From: Panonychus citri
Lineage: Eukaryota; Arthropoda; Arachnida; Trombidiformes; Tetranychidae
Direction: 5' to 3'
Assembly: GCF_014898815.1 (NCBI RefSeq)
Contig: NW_026515544.1
Span: forward strand, 1,798,001-1,862,000
Length of the DNA: 64,000 bases
The translations under genes were made by a program, and so were the position numbers. Under the pieces are notes generated by a model that saw only the letters and a program-made list of their open reading frames with translations, made no database searches and was not told where the DNA came from. This document shows, one piece after another, positions 14,205 to 29,037 of the stretch (position 1 is the stretch's first letter; the number at the start of each line of letters is the position of its first letter).

Positions 14205-17200
14205 TTGCCCTTGCATCTCTCTCTCTTTCTCTTTTATATTTGTTCTTGACCCTTGTAATCTAATCAAAGTAAATCATTCGTTGAGGAGATTAAGTTAAAT
14301 GATGAATCTTAATTGTTCACTCAATCTAATCATTTTAAATTCAACTTTATGTTGCTTGAAACAAATTAAATAATCAGATTACTTTCAATCAGAATTTAAT
14401 CCTTTTAATTGAATCATTTTACTACTTAATTAAATGAATCTTAATTTTTCACAGTCTTCCAATTAAAATTGATTGTTTTCAAGCTTATTATCATTAGGAT
14501 ACAATTTATTACAATTGATTTAATTGTGATAATTGTTGAACATGTCAGCAAATTATTTGCCTGTTAAGTTTATGCAAATAATGATTAAATCAAATGAAAA
14601 TGTGTAAATCAAATTAATTAATTAAGGTTAAGTTCAATCAAAATAACCTTTTTCAATCCATTAAAGTTAAGTAAACTTTTTTTTTAATTAACCTTTGCTT
14701 TTGAAAATTAATTAATCTTTTAGTAATCAAATGATTTACAACAAAAGTTAATAAAAAACAACATCCAAGTGATAATGAATTTCTCATTTTCATTATCAAC
14801 AGAATTCAGAGTAATCGTTATCTTCATTGAGATACTCATGATTCTCAATCGTAAGTGAGTGAACATGATTCTGGGGGATTTTTGATTCGATCTCTGAATG
14901 GATTCAATTCAATTTTAGAACTAAAAGATTTTCATGGGAAAATGAAGTTTTCATCTTTTATTAATTCATTTTCTCTCGAAATTTTCACCATGATGATAAG
15001 GAGAGAAAGAGAGATTAGAACATGAAAAGGTGATCATGATCATCTGAACATCTTCTTGAAACATGAAACCCAATATCCAACTCGAACCATCTAATGTTTA
15101 CAATAGACAAGAACAACAGTCGTTGACAAAATTAATCTTTCTAACTACACTTTCATCATCATCATCATCATTTTCATCTTCTCTTTCTCTCTCTTTTTTA
15201 ATATCTTTTCTCTTTCGTCGACAAGTCATTGAACTTATCCAATCGATATCAGACTTTTTTCCCCACTCTTTCCATCCACCTCTTAACCAATTTAACTTTC
15301 CAATAGTTTCTTACACTTCTCAATGTCCATTGACTGTCTATTTATACTTTCCAATCAATCGGATAATGTTCTTATTGTTTCAATTATCAGGGTAGAAAAC
15401 GAATGGTAATTAATTTCCATCAAGTTCCAAACATGAGACGAACATTGGAAACCCAAGAAGAATAACCAAAAGCAAAGAGAATCAAAGACGAAACTGCGAA
15501 AACGAATAAAATGTTTTATTCGATTACCAAAAGATGTCACTGATTCTCTTTTTCTTTTCAAAGTTCTAATGATTTTTTTCGAATCCTGGTTATTAGAACT
15601 CGAAAGAAATCTTGCAAACCAATGAAGCTAATTACAGTAATCAAGTCATAACCATCCAAATATAAACACGTATAATTTACTAATTAACTTATACCTCAAA
15701 TCGATTAGTAAATTAATGAAAGTAAAGAGACAGAAAGAGACGAGGAAATAATATAATTGAAGCTGAGATATTTTTCGTATTCGAACTCATTTTTTGTTTG
15801 TTCAAAATTCGTAAAACTCTGACAAACTAGGGAAACATTTTACACCTTAATTCTGGATGAATGAATTTCACTGTTATGAAAAAGAGGAATGATTTTATTT
15901 CGATTGCATTTCTCTCTCTCTCTCTCTCTCTCTCTTTTCTTGCTTTCTAAAATGGTTGTTAGCATTTGCCGCTCAAATGAAGTGAAATAATATCAATATC
16001 TGATAACAGAGTATTCAGATTAACAGAGAATTCACTTAGATTGTTGTGTCAAAATGCTGAGAAAAACATTAATGTGATAAAAAACAGAATACAAACAATA
16101 AACTCTCGAGAGTCACTTGATTTATCTGTTGAAATATTATCAGGAAAATCGTAGGCATTATTATTATCATATTAATATCGATCATGATCAAGTTTTTATA
16201 TAACAAAATCATGGAAAACAGGATGATTATCATGAGAAAATTTCATCGAGTTTTTATATACAAAGAAAAAGAAGAGAGAAAAGAAAAGAAAAGTTCACAA
16301 GTTTATTCTAAATTCTGGAGAACTTTTTTTTTCGATTATATTTTTGTTTTTCTGTTCAATCGTTTGTACATGAAAATGAGATTCTCGTGAAAATCATGAT
16401 AAAGTTGATTATTATCTCTCCATGTGATATATATTCATATTCACATGATAAATATTGAAATCATTGTATCGGGTTGAATGTGAGGAAACAAAAAAGCCAT
16501 CATGATATTATATCAGAACTTTTTGCCTGAGATAATATGATTATCGCCCTGTGAATATTATTACATGAAAATGTATATATAAATATATTGGATTCTAGTT
16601 CTGTTTCAATTCAGAGGATATTATTATCATGATGACCCTGGACATGATCTCATTGAGATTCAATGAACAAACTCAAAGTTAGAATTTTGTTTTTCTCTTT
16701 CACCAAATAATATTCATTTCCAATTGATGATCATGATAATATTTCTCTCTGTCTGATTCTCATCTATTTATCATGTAATGTTTTTTTTTCAAATGAAACT
16801 TTTTTGTTCCAATTTCATGATAATCATCATAATTTAGTTCACTAAATTCAGTCTCCAATTTTATATATTATTATTTCAATGGCAGTGTTATAAATTTGAT
16901 CTATGTTAATCAACCCATGATAATGATCATGAACATGTTCAATTCTGATTCTGATATATATAAATAACTTGACGTAAATTTCAATTCTCACCTTCAGCAT
17001 TTATATCAAAATGATTATTACGTTTACATGGTAAACATTGGAATCTTTGATATTTGATAATCTGATTCATCATTTGATTGGTAGAGAAAGAGTTGAATTT
17101 AATTGTATTTGAAAAGTTCATAGACAATAATGTTTACCTTTCACCTTTATGATTGGAATCACAAAATAAAGTTCTGAGACTGTGATAAGATATTATTAGA

Positions 17201-18900
17201 ACTTTTTTTCTTCGAGTTTGAGTTTCGAAAGTACAAACTTTAAACTTGACGATTTCTTTGATCTTCTTGTTATCCGGTGTGTAAGTCAATGTACTTGTTA
17301 TTGAATTTTGTTCAGAACCATGAGCACCAATTTAATCTTTTACCAGGGAATGTGATAAAAAAGTAAATCAAACCTGAGACTCTCATGAGGATTGACAGAT
17401 TTTTTTTCCATTGAAAAGAGAAGAAAAAAAAGTTCTGATGAAGGTGATAGAGATTCAGTTGATGACGATGATAATATTGAACTGAAGTTTATATTCTCAC
17501 ATGATGGAGGAAATGATATCATTATGATTATGATAAATATGATTATTATTTGAAAGGGATTCTCATATTAAGATTGAGACATTGATATGATATGTGAGTG
17601 GGATCATTGAACGGGAATATCAATTCAAGGATAATTTAAGAGAGAGAGAAAATAAATGAAAATAATGATGAGGATGATGATAGAAAAGGAAATGAAAATA
17701 ACGGGTTGATTTTGATAAACGAAAAAGATGAAGATGTAGAGCTTAGTTTTGCGAAAATATATTCGGATTCCCAAGAGTAGGTTAGTTTACTTGTGAGTAA
17801 AGTGGAGGGTAAAAGGGAAAAAGATGATGATGATGCTTGGAGTGAGAATGATGAGAAATTATGATGATGAAAAATAGAGAATGAAAGTAATTTCTCTCAT
17901 GATAATCTTCTTCTCGTGTATAGCATTAAACTTGTGGTTACCTTGTAGTGGAATAAAGGATTAGAATGGAAACTTGGCTTCTCTTTTTCTCCTTTTCATC
18001 TCTTCAGAAGAGGAAAAAAGAGAAGCAGAGAGAGAGAGAGAGAGAGATATCATCTTCATAGTCATTCCAATGGGTTGATGAGAGTGAAAATATTAGTATG
18101 AAGAAAGAAAAATATAAAAGTAACTATGAATTCTCATGTCAAACCTAAGACAACTTGGAATCAACTCTAAGATGATATTAATAATATACTTTTATTCAGT
18201 CAAGTTACTTATTCACTTTTCAGGGTGAGAGTTGATTCTTTCTCATGGTAACACTCAATATCATCTAGAAAACATGGCTGATGATGGTAAGTACTATGGG
18301 ACTATATGGAGGAGGAGAGAAAAAAAGATGAGGATGCTGAGGTAGAAGAGGAAAAAATTGTTATCCGATCAAATGTTACTCCAAGTAGGTGAAGAAAAGA
18401 GAGAGAAAGAAAAAAATAAGAAAAGCGAAATGAGAGAAAAAATTATTTTTATATTCTCAATGTAATATATTTATCATTTTCTTTTACTTATTCTTAAAGG
18501 AAAATGATAATAATATGATAAGAATGATGAAAATACTATCAGAGTAAAATGTTGACAGGAAACTGAATGTGTCTATGTTTTGATATTAAAGTGCTTACAC
18601 TATTAATTTACATTGAATAGTAATCATTTCATGATAACAATAAGTTTATACACTTTGTTATTTCACCAGAGCATTAACCTTAACTTTTTCGCAATGATAA
18701 CTATTCATTCAATTGCTATCATCATGATATTACCATTGTTATTTAATTCTGATGATGTTATTTAATTTATATTATAAATAACAGAGGAAAATAATAGAAG
18801 ATGAATTTTTTTTCTCTACTTTCTCTAGCTTCTGTATCATCTTTATCATCTATTTTTTTCTGTCTCATTTAAAATTAACAGGGAATTACATATTAGTGTA

Positions 18901-18903
<3 letters not shown>

Positions 18904-18938
<35 letters not shown>
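18904..18938. repeat. (GA)n microsatellite
   Basis: Pure GA dinucleotide run, about 17 units. Confidence 0.95.
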
Positions 18939-18941
<3 letters not shown>

Positions 18942-19363
18942 GTGGTGGGAATGCTTCAAGGAGGAATAATATTATTCTTCTTCTTTTATTTATATATTTT
19001 CATGTGGAAAATTTGATTGAAACAAAAAATAGAGGAACATGAATGATAACTTGGAATTTTAAATTCTGTAGCATCCTCATATAAGATATCTCACCTTCTC
19101 TTTATCTCGTTTTCATATTTTCTCGAATGAAAATGAATAAACAATTCGCTTGTCTTTGCATTCAATTTCTCTTCTATTCTTCCGCATTGTTCCATAATTT
19201 TCTTCAGAATATTATTCAGTATTTTGAATTTTCTAGCCTCATGCAAATACCATGGAAAATACATTCCACCAAGTATAATGAGCACTCAAATGCAAAACTA
19301 TTACATGAGGAGAAGACTCTAAGGATGAATAAGGTGAAGATAAAAATAATCACCAAGAATAAG

Positions 19364-19369
<6 letters not shown>

Positions 19370-19403
<34 letters not shown>
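19370..19403. repeat. (GA)n microsatellite
   Basis: Pure GA run of about 16 units, in the same purine-strand orientation as the neighbouring arrays between 17.6 and 25.4 kb. Confidence 0.95.
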
Positions 19404-19405
<2 letters not shown>

Positions 19406-22400
19406 ACAATTTCTCATAGATCAAGTTGAGGGTGAGAGATGAAACTCAGGGAAGGTGATGGGAGAAATCATAGTCTCTCAAATCGATGTAAAAACAATAG
19501 TTTCATTGAGAAAAGACACAGAAAAAAAACACGAAAAGAAAAAAAAGTTTCGAACAAAAAAAAAGAGTAAACAAGTTGAACTCATTTTTCTTATCAAAAC
19601 TAGAAAAATATTAAGAATATGAGGAGAAAATATCATTATTCACTTTATTCCACCTACAAAACTCTCCATGTAGAGAGAGAATAACATAATTTATCCACCC
19701 GCTCATCATCATCTTGCTCCATTCTTATTACTATTTTGTTGGAATAAAAGTTGAAAATCTACAAGAAAAGAAAAGAAAAAAGTTTCTACTTTTCTTATTC
19801 TGTTTCAGTTTCGATTGAGTTTAAAAATCTGATGATTCCTTAGGCATACAAATGGAAACCTTTTCATCCAATATAATGATAACATGTAATATATCCTGTA
19901 TCAGTTTACTAACTTTTTCCTTCCTCATCCTCATCATCTTTCATTCTTGTTCTCCTTTCTTTTCATATTCCATTCTTTTTCTATCTCAGAATGTGAATCA
20001 TATTTTATTTAATCAATCAACGATGCAAGTTGATTCTATTCACATTGAATAACATGAAGAGAAAAACCTCAAAAGAACTCTAATCAAAATCTTTACATAA
20101 TCTTTCACCTTCATCTCTCATCTTTATCATCCTTTATTCAACATCTTCACCCTCTGAACTACCTCATCATCAACTTACTATCATCTTCATGATGATAATC
20201 TGATTATGATGTTATTGTAAAAATAGAGAGAGAGAGAGACGGAGTAAAATCCATCTTCCATTTATTATTATTCGAAATAAATTATTTTATATCATCAGAA
20301 TCTTTAAGATGAAATAATCTCATTTTCATGATATGTATTCATTCAACGGTTCAGGTTTCAGATTCTGTTTAGAGAGAAAGTTGAAAAACTTTACCATGTT
20401 AATAGTATCATCATCTTATTAGATTGATGGTGATGCTTAAAATTTTGATTCTCTTTTCTTGGAAGCTTCATTTTCATGGTAAAAAGAAGCGGAAATAAAA
20501 AAAACATCATCACATTCATTGGAACTCATATAACTATAATAATGAATAAAATATTATAACGGTAACTACTTATTTTTAGTTGATACTTATGTATATTCAC
20601 ATTAAGATACAAAGTTATCAAGAGTTAAATCACTCAAAAGTTCAATTCAGGGGGACTCAGTGTGAAGGAAATAGATTTATGATATCATATTAGCCGATTA
20701 ACTGGTATCCAATTTTTTTTATCTCTGTCAATTGTTTATCCATAATCTCTGAATAATATGTTCGCCTCATGAAATCATGATAATCCGAAAGTCAAACTTA
20801 CTGTTGGAGCAGAAATAAAGATGTATGAGTTGAGTGAGGAAAACTCCATGAAACATGAAGATTAGTTTTTGAAATTCGAATGAAAAAAAAATCTTAATCT
20901 TTATGATCTGATACATTCTCCATCTCTCTCTGTTTGATTCTGAGCCTTTTTCAAGGTCATTCTTAAGCCACATGTGATTTCCTGGACAATGAAATTATCT
21001 CATTCTATTGAATTACTTTCCCTGGTTAAAATGGTTCCATTGGGTGATAAGATTATTATTCAATTGACCAGGTAAATAAACATAAACTCCTTTGATAGTA
21101 ATAATAATCTAAATAAAGTGACAAAAACTCCCAGACAAATTTGAAAATCACCCTGAAAATGACATAATTTACATGATAAGGAAGATATAAAATTGAGCAA
21201 ATAAATTCAATCGGATCCTGAATAGATTAACATGGGAATTTGTAACTGAAAATTCAATCATGATAAAAACTTTCAACAATTTAGTTTAATCATGTGAAAT
21301 TGATTGTAAATCTAATGGATAACAATATCTAATTGATAAGTTGAGGCAACAATCAGGTGAAAACTATTTTTTTGATTGTCCACAATCAAATTAACTTTCA
21401 AATTATTTATCATTGTCATCAATTGTTAACGATACAATCATGATGATCAATGTAATTGTGATTATCTCCAAGTCATAACTACATATTAATATATTTGATT
21501 TGATTAACAAGGTTAACTAGATTTCTAATATTATCATAATAATTTACCGAGCTATTATTATTATTGTTGGACAATTATATTGATTATTTAATAAACTACT
21601 GACCATTGGTCAGTAACAACTAACAATTATCCTTTTTTTTGTTATTGTTGAACTGTAACATTGTAACAATTTATGAGTCTGATCATTTTTCATTTCTATT
21701 CACTATCAGCACTTGATTATCAGCCAGATAAAGTTAATTGATCTGCTTTAATCAGATTTTTAAATGACCAATTGATAACAATCAATATGAAATTGATACA
21801 ATGTTTGAAATGTTGGTGATTAATGAGATTAGATTAGTCTTGGATTTTGGATTAAAAATGTTTATATTATATAAAGATGTCTAAAGATTAAGATGACTAT
21901 GATGATAAGGATGATGAGGATAAGTGTAAACAATTTGTCCTCTTTGTAAATGTTAGCATCATTAACCTGATTATCATGAAACTCATTACACTGTCTGAAT
22001 ATCTTGCCATCCCCATGATCATTATCAGTTGTTATCTAATGTTTATCATCATTATCATCTTGTTATCGTCCCTTTTTCATCATCATCATCATCATTATCA
22101 CAATCTATTATCACCATTATTGCACATTCATGTGCATTCCCATTTAACTGAATAGCTTCAATATAATCATTTTCATGTGAGTAAAATTTTCAATGAAATA
22201 GTTTTTCCTGATTATCAGGATGATAAATTGAAGTAATCATATTGGTGATAGAGTGTAATAAGCTAGCTATCATGATATTTTTAGAAGAGTGAGAGAGAGA
22301 GCTGAAAATTTTCAAGTTGGATTTTCATTCATTGGTTCATAGAGCGAATTAGGTATGAATACAATTTCATGGAGAAATTTTCATGAGAAGGTTGAAATTC

Positions 22401-25351
22401 AGTCTCGAACCCTGATAACCAAAAAATTATTCAGAAAAAAAGATTTCAAAGTTATGACTAATGGCCCATGATGATTAGATTCACGATTTTCTTTCCATTC
22501 TGTCAGGAAGAGTGAAAAAAGGGATGCATATTGTTCAGTTGAATTCGGTTGAGCTGATAAATTGCTTCCCATGGAATAAGTTTTTACCAATGTTGTTACG
22601 GAATTTTCATCATGATTTCTTACATTTGAATCACAGGTAAGTTGTTGGTTCAGAGTTGAGCAGAAAAAAACTGCTAACCCATTCAACTGTTTATATTTAC
22701 AAGTGTCATTAGGTTGACACATCTTGTAATGATTATCTGAATCTCTCAGCTTCAAATTGAAACTTTTCAGTTAACGATGAAGATGAATACTGAATGGGTA
22801 GTAAAAAGAAAGAGCTCTGAGAGTTTATATTAAGATCATTTCAAGTGAAGAAAAATTTTCGAACTCAGATTTCAGGGTAATTTCAATAAGAAAATTTGTC
22901 GATTCCATTTAGCAAATTATACATTAATATCTTTCTATTTATATTGAGCATTTTACGTTCAATTTATATCTGAAAGTTGATCAATCGTGAAGAGCAAAGT
23001 GATGCTAACATCACTTGCGATCATCGAGATAGTATTTGTCATTATATCAAGTAGATCGAGAGGGAGGCAAAGAAAGGGAGAGAGAGAGAGAGAGAGAGAT
23101 ATTAGAAGGAGAAGATGATTATGAACAGGGAAGAGAAGGAGAGAAAGAAAAATGTAATATTATTAATGGTGAATTGAGGTGTAAGATAATCATTCTCATC
23201 TCTATCACTTTTCATCATTCAATGTAACAGTGGTGATGAACATCATCATCATCATGAAAATCAAATAAATGATAACTTTTACCGAATGATTTGTTTTTCT
23301 TTTATCTCTCATCATAATTAATTCAACAACTCAATCAAAGCTCATGTTGATTAATAATCTTCAGGTTAATATTAGCAGCAAAAAAAAATCATCGCAACTT
23401 GGCGTTAGCATTAAGGGATAGCAGGATTAGTTCATCATCTTAATGGATGTACATTCTAAGACTCTGAGTAGTCAATTGAATAATTATCACCAGTGAGAGA
23501 GAGAGAGAGTGTGTGTGTGTGTGATAGTGGGATGAAGGCACTTGATGAGCATGATAATGAGAGCCGAATAATAACAATTAAATTGATAAAGAGGATGAGG
23601 GAAGATAAAAGATGACGATGAGGAGTGATAAGAATGAGAAGATGAAGACAATTTTCTCTATTTTCTGTTTCCTTTTGATTCTGATGTGGGTTATCATCCT
23701 TATCCTCATTTTCTCCCCCTCTTCTCTCCTTAATATTCAATTGAATTCTTATGTCAAACTAACCTCAGAACTTTCGGTTAACTTTTATCATTTCTTTCTG
23801 CTATTTATCTTCATCCTTCTTCTTTTTTTCCTTAATCATCATCATGATCTAATCCATCACTCAATATCCATTTTAGTCCAATTATCTGAGCCTAAACTTG
23901 ATAAGATGATAAAGATGATGAGTAAGGAGGAGGTAAAGTATCTCGATAATGAGACTAACAAGAAACACGTGTTTAACACTAACAAATACCAACAATCAGA
24001 AAGAGAGGATGAGTAAAATGATGAGGATAAAAAACTTCATCTCATTGGTATTTTATCAACATCAACAAGAATCCAGCAAGAGAGAGAGAGAGAGAGAGAG
24101 AATATACCCTTAGGATGAAGATAGAGATGAGACTGATTAGAGAAGGAAAATAAAGATGATGATCAACATTCTATTTCGAGTTATCATGACGATCAATTTT
24201 CTCTGTCGACATGATCGTGAAATTTGAACAAGATGGAAAAATAGAGCAAGAGAGATGAAAATAAAAGTGAAAGAAAATAAATGATTCCAATTGTTCTGAA
24301 GAAAGATGCTGGATGTTGAATAGAAGGAGAAAAAAAGAAAGAGAATAAAGAGAAAGAAAATATTTACAAGAGAATAAAACTGTGAATATAAAAAAAGCGA
24401 AGGGAAAAGATGAATGAGAAAAGAATTTCCAAAGAAAAAGTTCTACTCAGACTAAAGAGATAACATTGGAGATATTATCATGGAAAGTAAAAAGGGAGAA
24501 GATGAACTATCATCTCAAGAATTTTAAATGCAACAGAGTGTTAAAGATAAAGGAGAAAGATAGACAGTGGGAGACGGAAGAGATAATTTCATGATGAAAA
24601 GAAGAGGGGAAGAAGAAAAAAATTAGACAATTAAAATTGAGAGTGAAAAAATTAGGTCAAAATTTTGGTTCTTTTTAAAATTAAATCAATAGGAAATCAC
24701 AAAGTTTATTAAAAATACATGGAGACAAAGTTATCATGTTTTTTTTATGGTTGCTTATTATTATCAGAGATAAATGTTGATATGATAATATTATCATTTG
24801 GTTATCTCTGTGCTCGGAGAGGTGGTTGTTGTTGCATGACTAGGAGATACATTGTATATACGGTCGAGGGTGGATATCGATTAGTTTTGATTATCAATTG
24901 AAAGAGGAAACTGGATGATAGGAGAGAGAGAGAGAGAGAGAGGAAGATAAAGTTAACCATAGTAACCAAAGAGGCATGAATCATTGTTTAGATATTAGAT
25001 CGAGATGGGAGTTGATAACATTTTGCCTCCCAACTTTTTTAACCTTTTCCATGATAAAGTTTTATCATAATACAATAAATGATATTGGGACTCTCTTTCT
25101 CTCTCCTTTTTCTGCTTCTGTGTCTTGTTGCTCTCTTTTTCAATCTTCATCCTTATCATCCTCTTTCTCTGTCTTTCTCTTTGTACCCAATGGTTCATTG
25201 ATCTGTATTAACTGTTGTACTTTTGCTTATGATTCTGTTTTTATCTGTGACTGTTACTCCATAGTGTCTGGAAATGATTCACTCAATTGATACTATTGTG
25301 TGTAATGATGATGAAATTGGGAGTGGAAATGGAGGTGAATAAAAATTGAGT

Positions 25352-25353
<2 letters not shown>

Positions 25354-25396
<43 letters not shown>
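25354..25396. repeat. (GA)n microsatellite, about 21 units
   Basis: Uninterrupted GA run; last of a series with purines on the + strand. The next array, near 25916, is CT. Confidence 0.95.
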
Positions 25397-25399
<3 letters not shown>

Positions 25400-28300
25400 C
25401 GGATAAGGATAAACATTAATAGTATGGTGTATTAAGTAACATGGAGAAGATGATGAAGTTAGTTCTTACAAAATAACCTCAGGCAAATGTCGATGATATT
25501 ATTAATTCTGATGAAAAAAATACTCCTAATGATGATAATTTTCCAGGTAAACAGCAAAGAGAGTGAGAGGAGAAAACTTTTCCTCCAACCCAACTAACCT
25601 TTATTACCATTAAGAGAGTGGGTTCACTCCCTCCTGGTAAAGTAAACTCACCTTGATGATTGTTTGTAAAGTCATTAATAGTTTCATTGTTTTGTTTTCA
25701 TGTCATTTCATTCATTAGTAAACATGATGACAATATTAATGATTCTCATGATAAGTATTTTTATTATGTTCAACTTAGTTAATTTCCATTATCTGATAAT
25801 CTTAACAACTTTTAGTTATATATAAATGGTCAACAATCAAACTGACAATATGGAAATTTCATTTTCAACAGTAAATTAAATTTCATCACAAAAGTATTGA
25901 AAAGAATTAATTTTCTCTCTCTCTCTCTCTTTCCGGCTCGATTTATATCTTTTAATGAACTTTTATCGATCGCATCTATGTTTAAAATGGGAATAAAAAT
26001 AATACATGTAGAAGAAAATGAAAAGTTCTAACCGTCTCGAATTAATTTTGAATAGATCGTTAAAAATATGATGAATTAACTACAATTAAAATAAATTGAC
26101 AAATTGGGAAAGTTAATAAAATGATCAACAAATTGTTACATTTTTACAAATAAACGGAGGGAAAACATTAATTCAAAAGCAGAGTTTTAAATTTATCACA
26201 AGTTATTAACGAAGAGAAGTTTTTTCCTCTCTCTCTCTCGCTCTTTCTTGAACAACATGAAAAGTTATATCATGAAACATGAAACTGAACAAATAAATAG
26301 TGGACATTAAATCAGTGGACAAGAAGAAGAGGAAAAGTTTTTTTTCTTCTTCTATCTAGATCATAAATCTGTCTGACCAATGGTCAAGATGATAACCAAA
26401 CCTTGGCTCGTTTTATATTCTGTAATAAATTTCGGCGAAATGAGTTTATCATGACTTCATATATATAGATGATCATGAAGGGGAGAGAGAGAAGAGTCAA
26501 TATTATAGCCTTATGCTTTTCTTTTGATGAGAGACCTGAAATCGATCATTATAAGAACTTTGTTCTAATCGAGTAGAGAGAGAAAAAAATCTTTTCTTCT
26601 ACAACATGACAATAACTTCCGGTTTTTATTTTGCTTCGTTTAACTTATCATGAAGATGACATAGTCTCTCTTCCTGAGCATCTCTTTTTACATGGGAAAA
26701 GGATATTACCATGAACGTAGACCATTAACCTCGTCAATTGAACGGTTAATGAATTTTTAATTCTTTTTAATATAATAGCTGAAAGAAGAGAAAAAAAAAG
26801 TTCGAATAAAAAACGAAAATGATGAATTCGAAAGATTCACTTTATCGAATTTTCTTTCTTCTATTACCATGAAATACCAAAGAAAATAATGACAAATCCA
26901 TTAAATAGATTTACTTTTTTTTCGCAGAAAAAGTTCACCATTAGAACTTTCGATTTTTTTCAGTTCTCTCTAACCTTATGTTCTTATATTCAACACATGA
27001 AATCTATGACATGATAAGCACAGGATTATAATAAATTATATTCCATTTGCAGGGGAAAAGTTCATTCTCTCTTCATGTTATCCAGACTGTTGAAAATTCT
27101 AGCGACAAACTCTCGAAACTTCAACAAAAGTTTCGAAATGTAAAATCGATACTATTAGAAAAAAGTTTCATTTTGATTCGCAACTTTTTTTCTGAGCTCA
27201 TCAGTCAGATAATTAGCATCTCATGAGCTATTTCATGATATGAATAACACTCTAGTTAAGATGTAAATAAATCTAATCTGATGGTGTGACTATTAACATG
27301 ATGAATGAGTCATGAAAAGAGAGAGAGAGATGATTCGGAAGAGGAAGATGAAGATGCTGATGTTGATATTTTATGTTGTCTATTATCATCAGTCTGAAAT
27401 GATGATGAAGATAAAGTTTTCTATCCAATGTTATCATGACATACAGAGATGATGATGATGATAAGTAGGAAGATAAAAAAAAATTCACTCTATCAATTGC
27501 ATCTTCTATCAATAATAACATCTCTTATATGTTACATCAGTTGTTTATCATCATCATCTTAATAACTTCAAGTTGATATATTGTTTTTCATGAATAGTCA
27601 TCATATTTTTATCGGATAATATTTTCATATAACTGTAAACATTTATCAAAAGCAAATTCATCAAGATGAGTGAGATACTTTGATTTTTATCAAAGGTCAT
27701 CTCTCCTTTCTGTCAAGAGGTCATTTGATGAAATAAACTGAAGTGACCATCAATTTGAATCAATTTTTTGCCGCTTCTGTTGGTGATGAGAGAAAAGTTT
27801 TATCATAATAAAATTCATTGGAATTGTTTATATATTTAATATGATGAAAGTAAAATCAATTTGTGAATCATGAAATAAATGAATTAATCTCATGGGGATT
27901 TGAATAGTAATCATGATTTATCAAAGTTACTCAGTCAGCTAGTGAATGAATCAGATTAATCTGATTTAATTGATGAACAAAATACAAAACCACTGACCCA
28001 GTGTGAGTAAATTTTTGACAAACTCAATTTGAAACAATTGATGATGATGATAAAAATGAAACTAAATCAAGGTGATTAGGATGAGAAAATTTTATCACTT
28101 GCTCATTTATCATGATAACTTTGAAATGGTTGAGTAAATTGTTACTTTTGTAATTTAACTAATCAACAGATAATCATAATCACATCATCATCCATTAGAC
28201 AGGTAAACAAAATTGTCATCAGAAAAAAAGTCTTTTCCTCAATCACAATGATATAATATCTTGATTGTTGAACAATCAACTGATTGATAGACAGAAACTT

Positions 28301-28817
28301 GTTTATGATTTAATTTAATTATCTGTTAAATGATAAGTTGATAAACAATCAAGAAAAGGTTCATAAGCCAAGCGAATCAAAATGATTAAAAATGGATCAT
28401 CAATAAATCACCAATAGTTTTATAATCATTTTTTTTTGAAAAGTTGATTAAAGTTTTTCATTAACAAGATAATCAAAATTATCAATAGTGTTTCCGTTTC
28501 CTTGGATGAACACAAGCTGATTATCAATTGGTCAAAATGATGAGCACATTCAAATACATAAAAGAGGAACAGGAAATGAAGATTATCTTAATCATCTATT
28601 GAATCAATTGACATTTAGATAAATCATCAATAGTTAATGATTATCACTTTCCAGATGATGGGTTAAAACAATAACAATTAAAGTTAATCATAAAAGTTAA
28701 TATTGTAAACCAATAAGCACATTGGTGTTGATATTTGAAAGGTAAGCAAAGTGATTTGGAAAACCAGAAATGCCAATTAGTTCAATCAGATCACTTTGAT
28801 CAATGATCGTGTTTAAG

Positions 28818-29037
28818 ACTTGGCGCGAAAAAGACTGAATCGAAAGGTAAATTGTTCTTGCCGATCAGTAGTCGATTTGTTTAGGACTGTTAATAACAAT
28901 TAAATCGAATCGAAATGCTCGAAGAGAAAAAATTAACGAATTCGAAAGATCAGTTCATTTAAAAGTCGACATTTCTTTTCGAAAATGGTAAGACTTGGTT
29001 CGAAGTTGATAAACTTTCGATAAAAGTTTTTCGATAA
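28818..29037. other. TCGA-rich patch upstream of the peptidase gene
   Basis: About ten TCGA tetramers, several as TTCGAA or AATCGAAT, fall within about 220 bp in sequence otherwise poor in CpG. It sits about 1.4 kb upstream of the peptidase start codon. It could be part of a promoter region or a decayed repeat; the sequence does not decide. Confidence 0.35.

Noticed and set aside
22399..22755. Minus-strand frame of 118 codons with mixed composition and several Cys
   Set aside because: It starts at TTG, the first ATG is 11 codons in, there is no signal peptide or known domain, and I found no convincing splice site or partner exon. It is the best of the spurious-looking frames, so RNA evidence would be needed.
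23612..24016. 134-codon + strand frame with hydrophobic segments
   Set aside because: It lies in CT/ATG-rich repeat sequence. The hydrophobic stretches are translations of TTTCTTCTT-type runs and the end is a purine-repeat Lys/Glu string.
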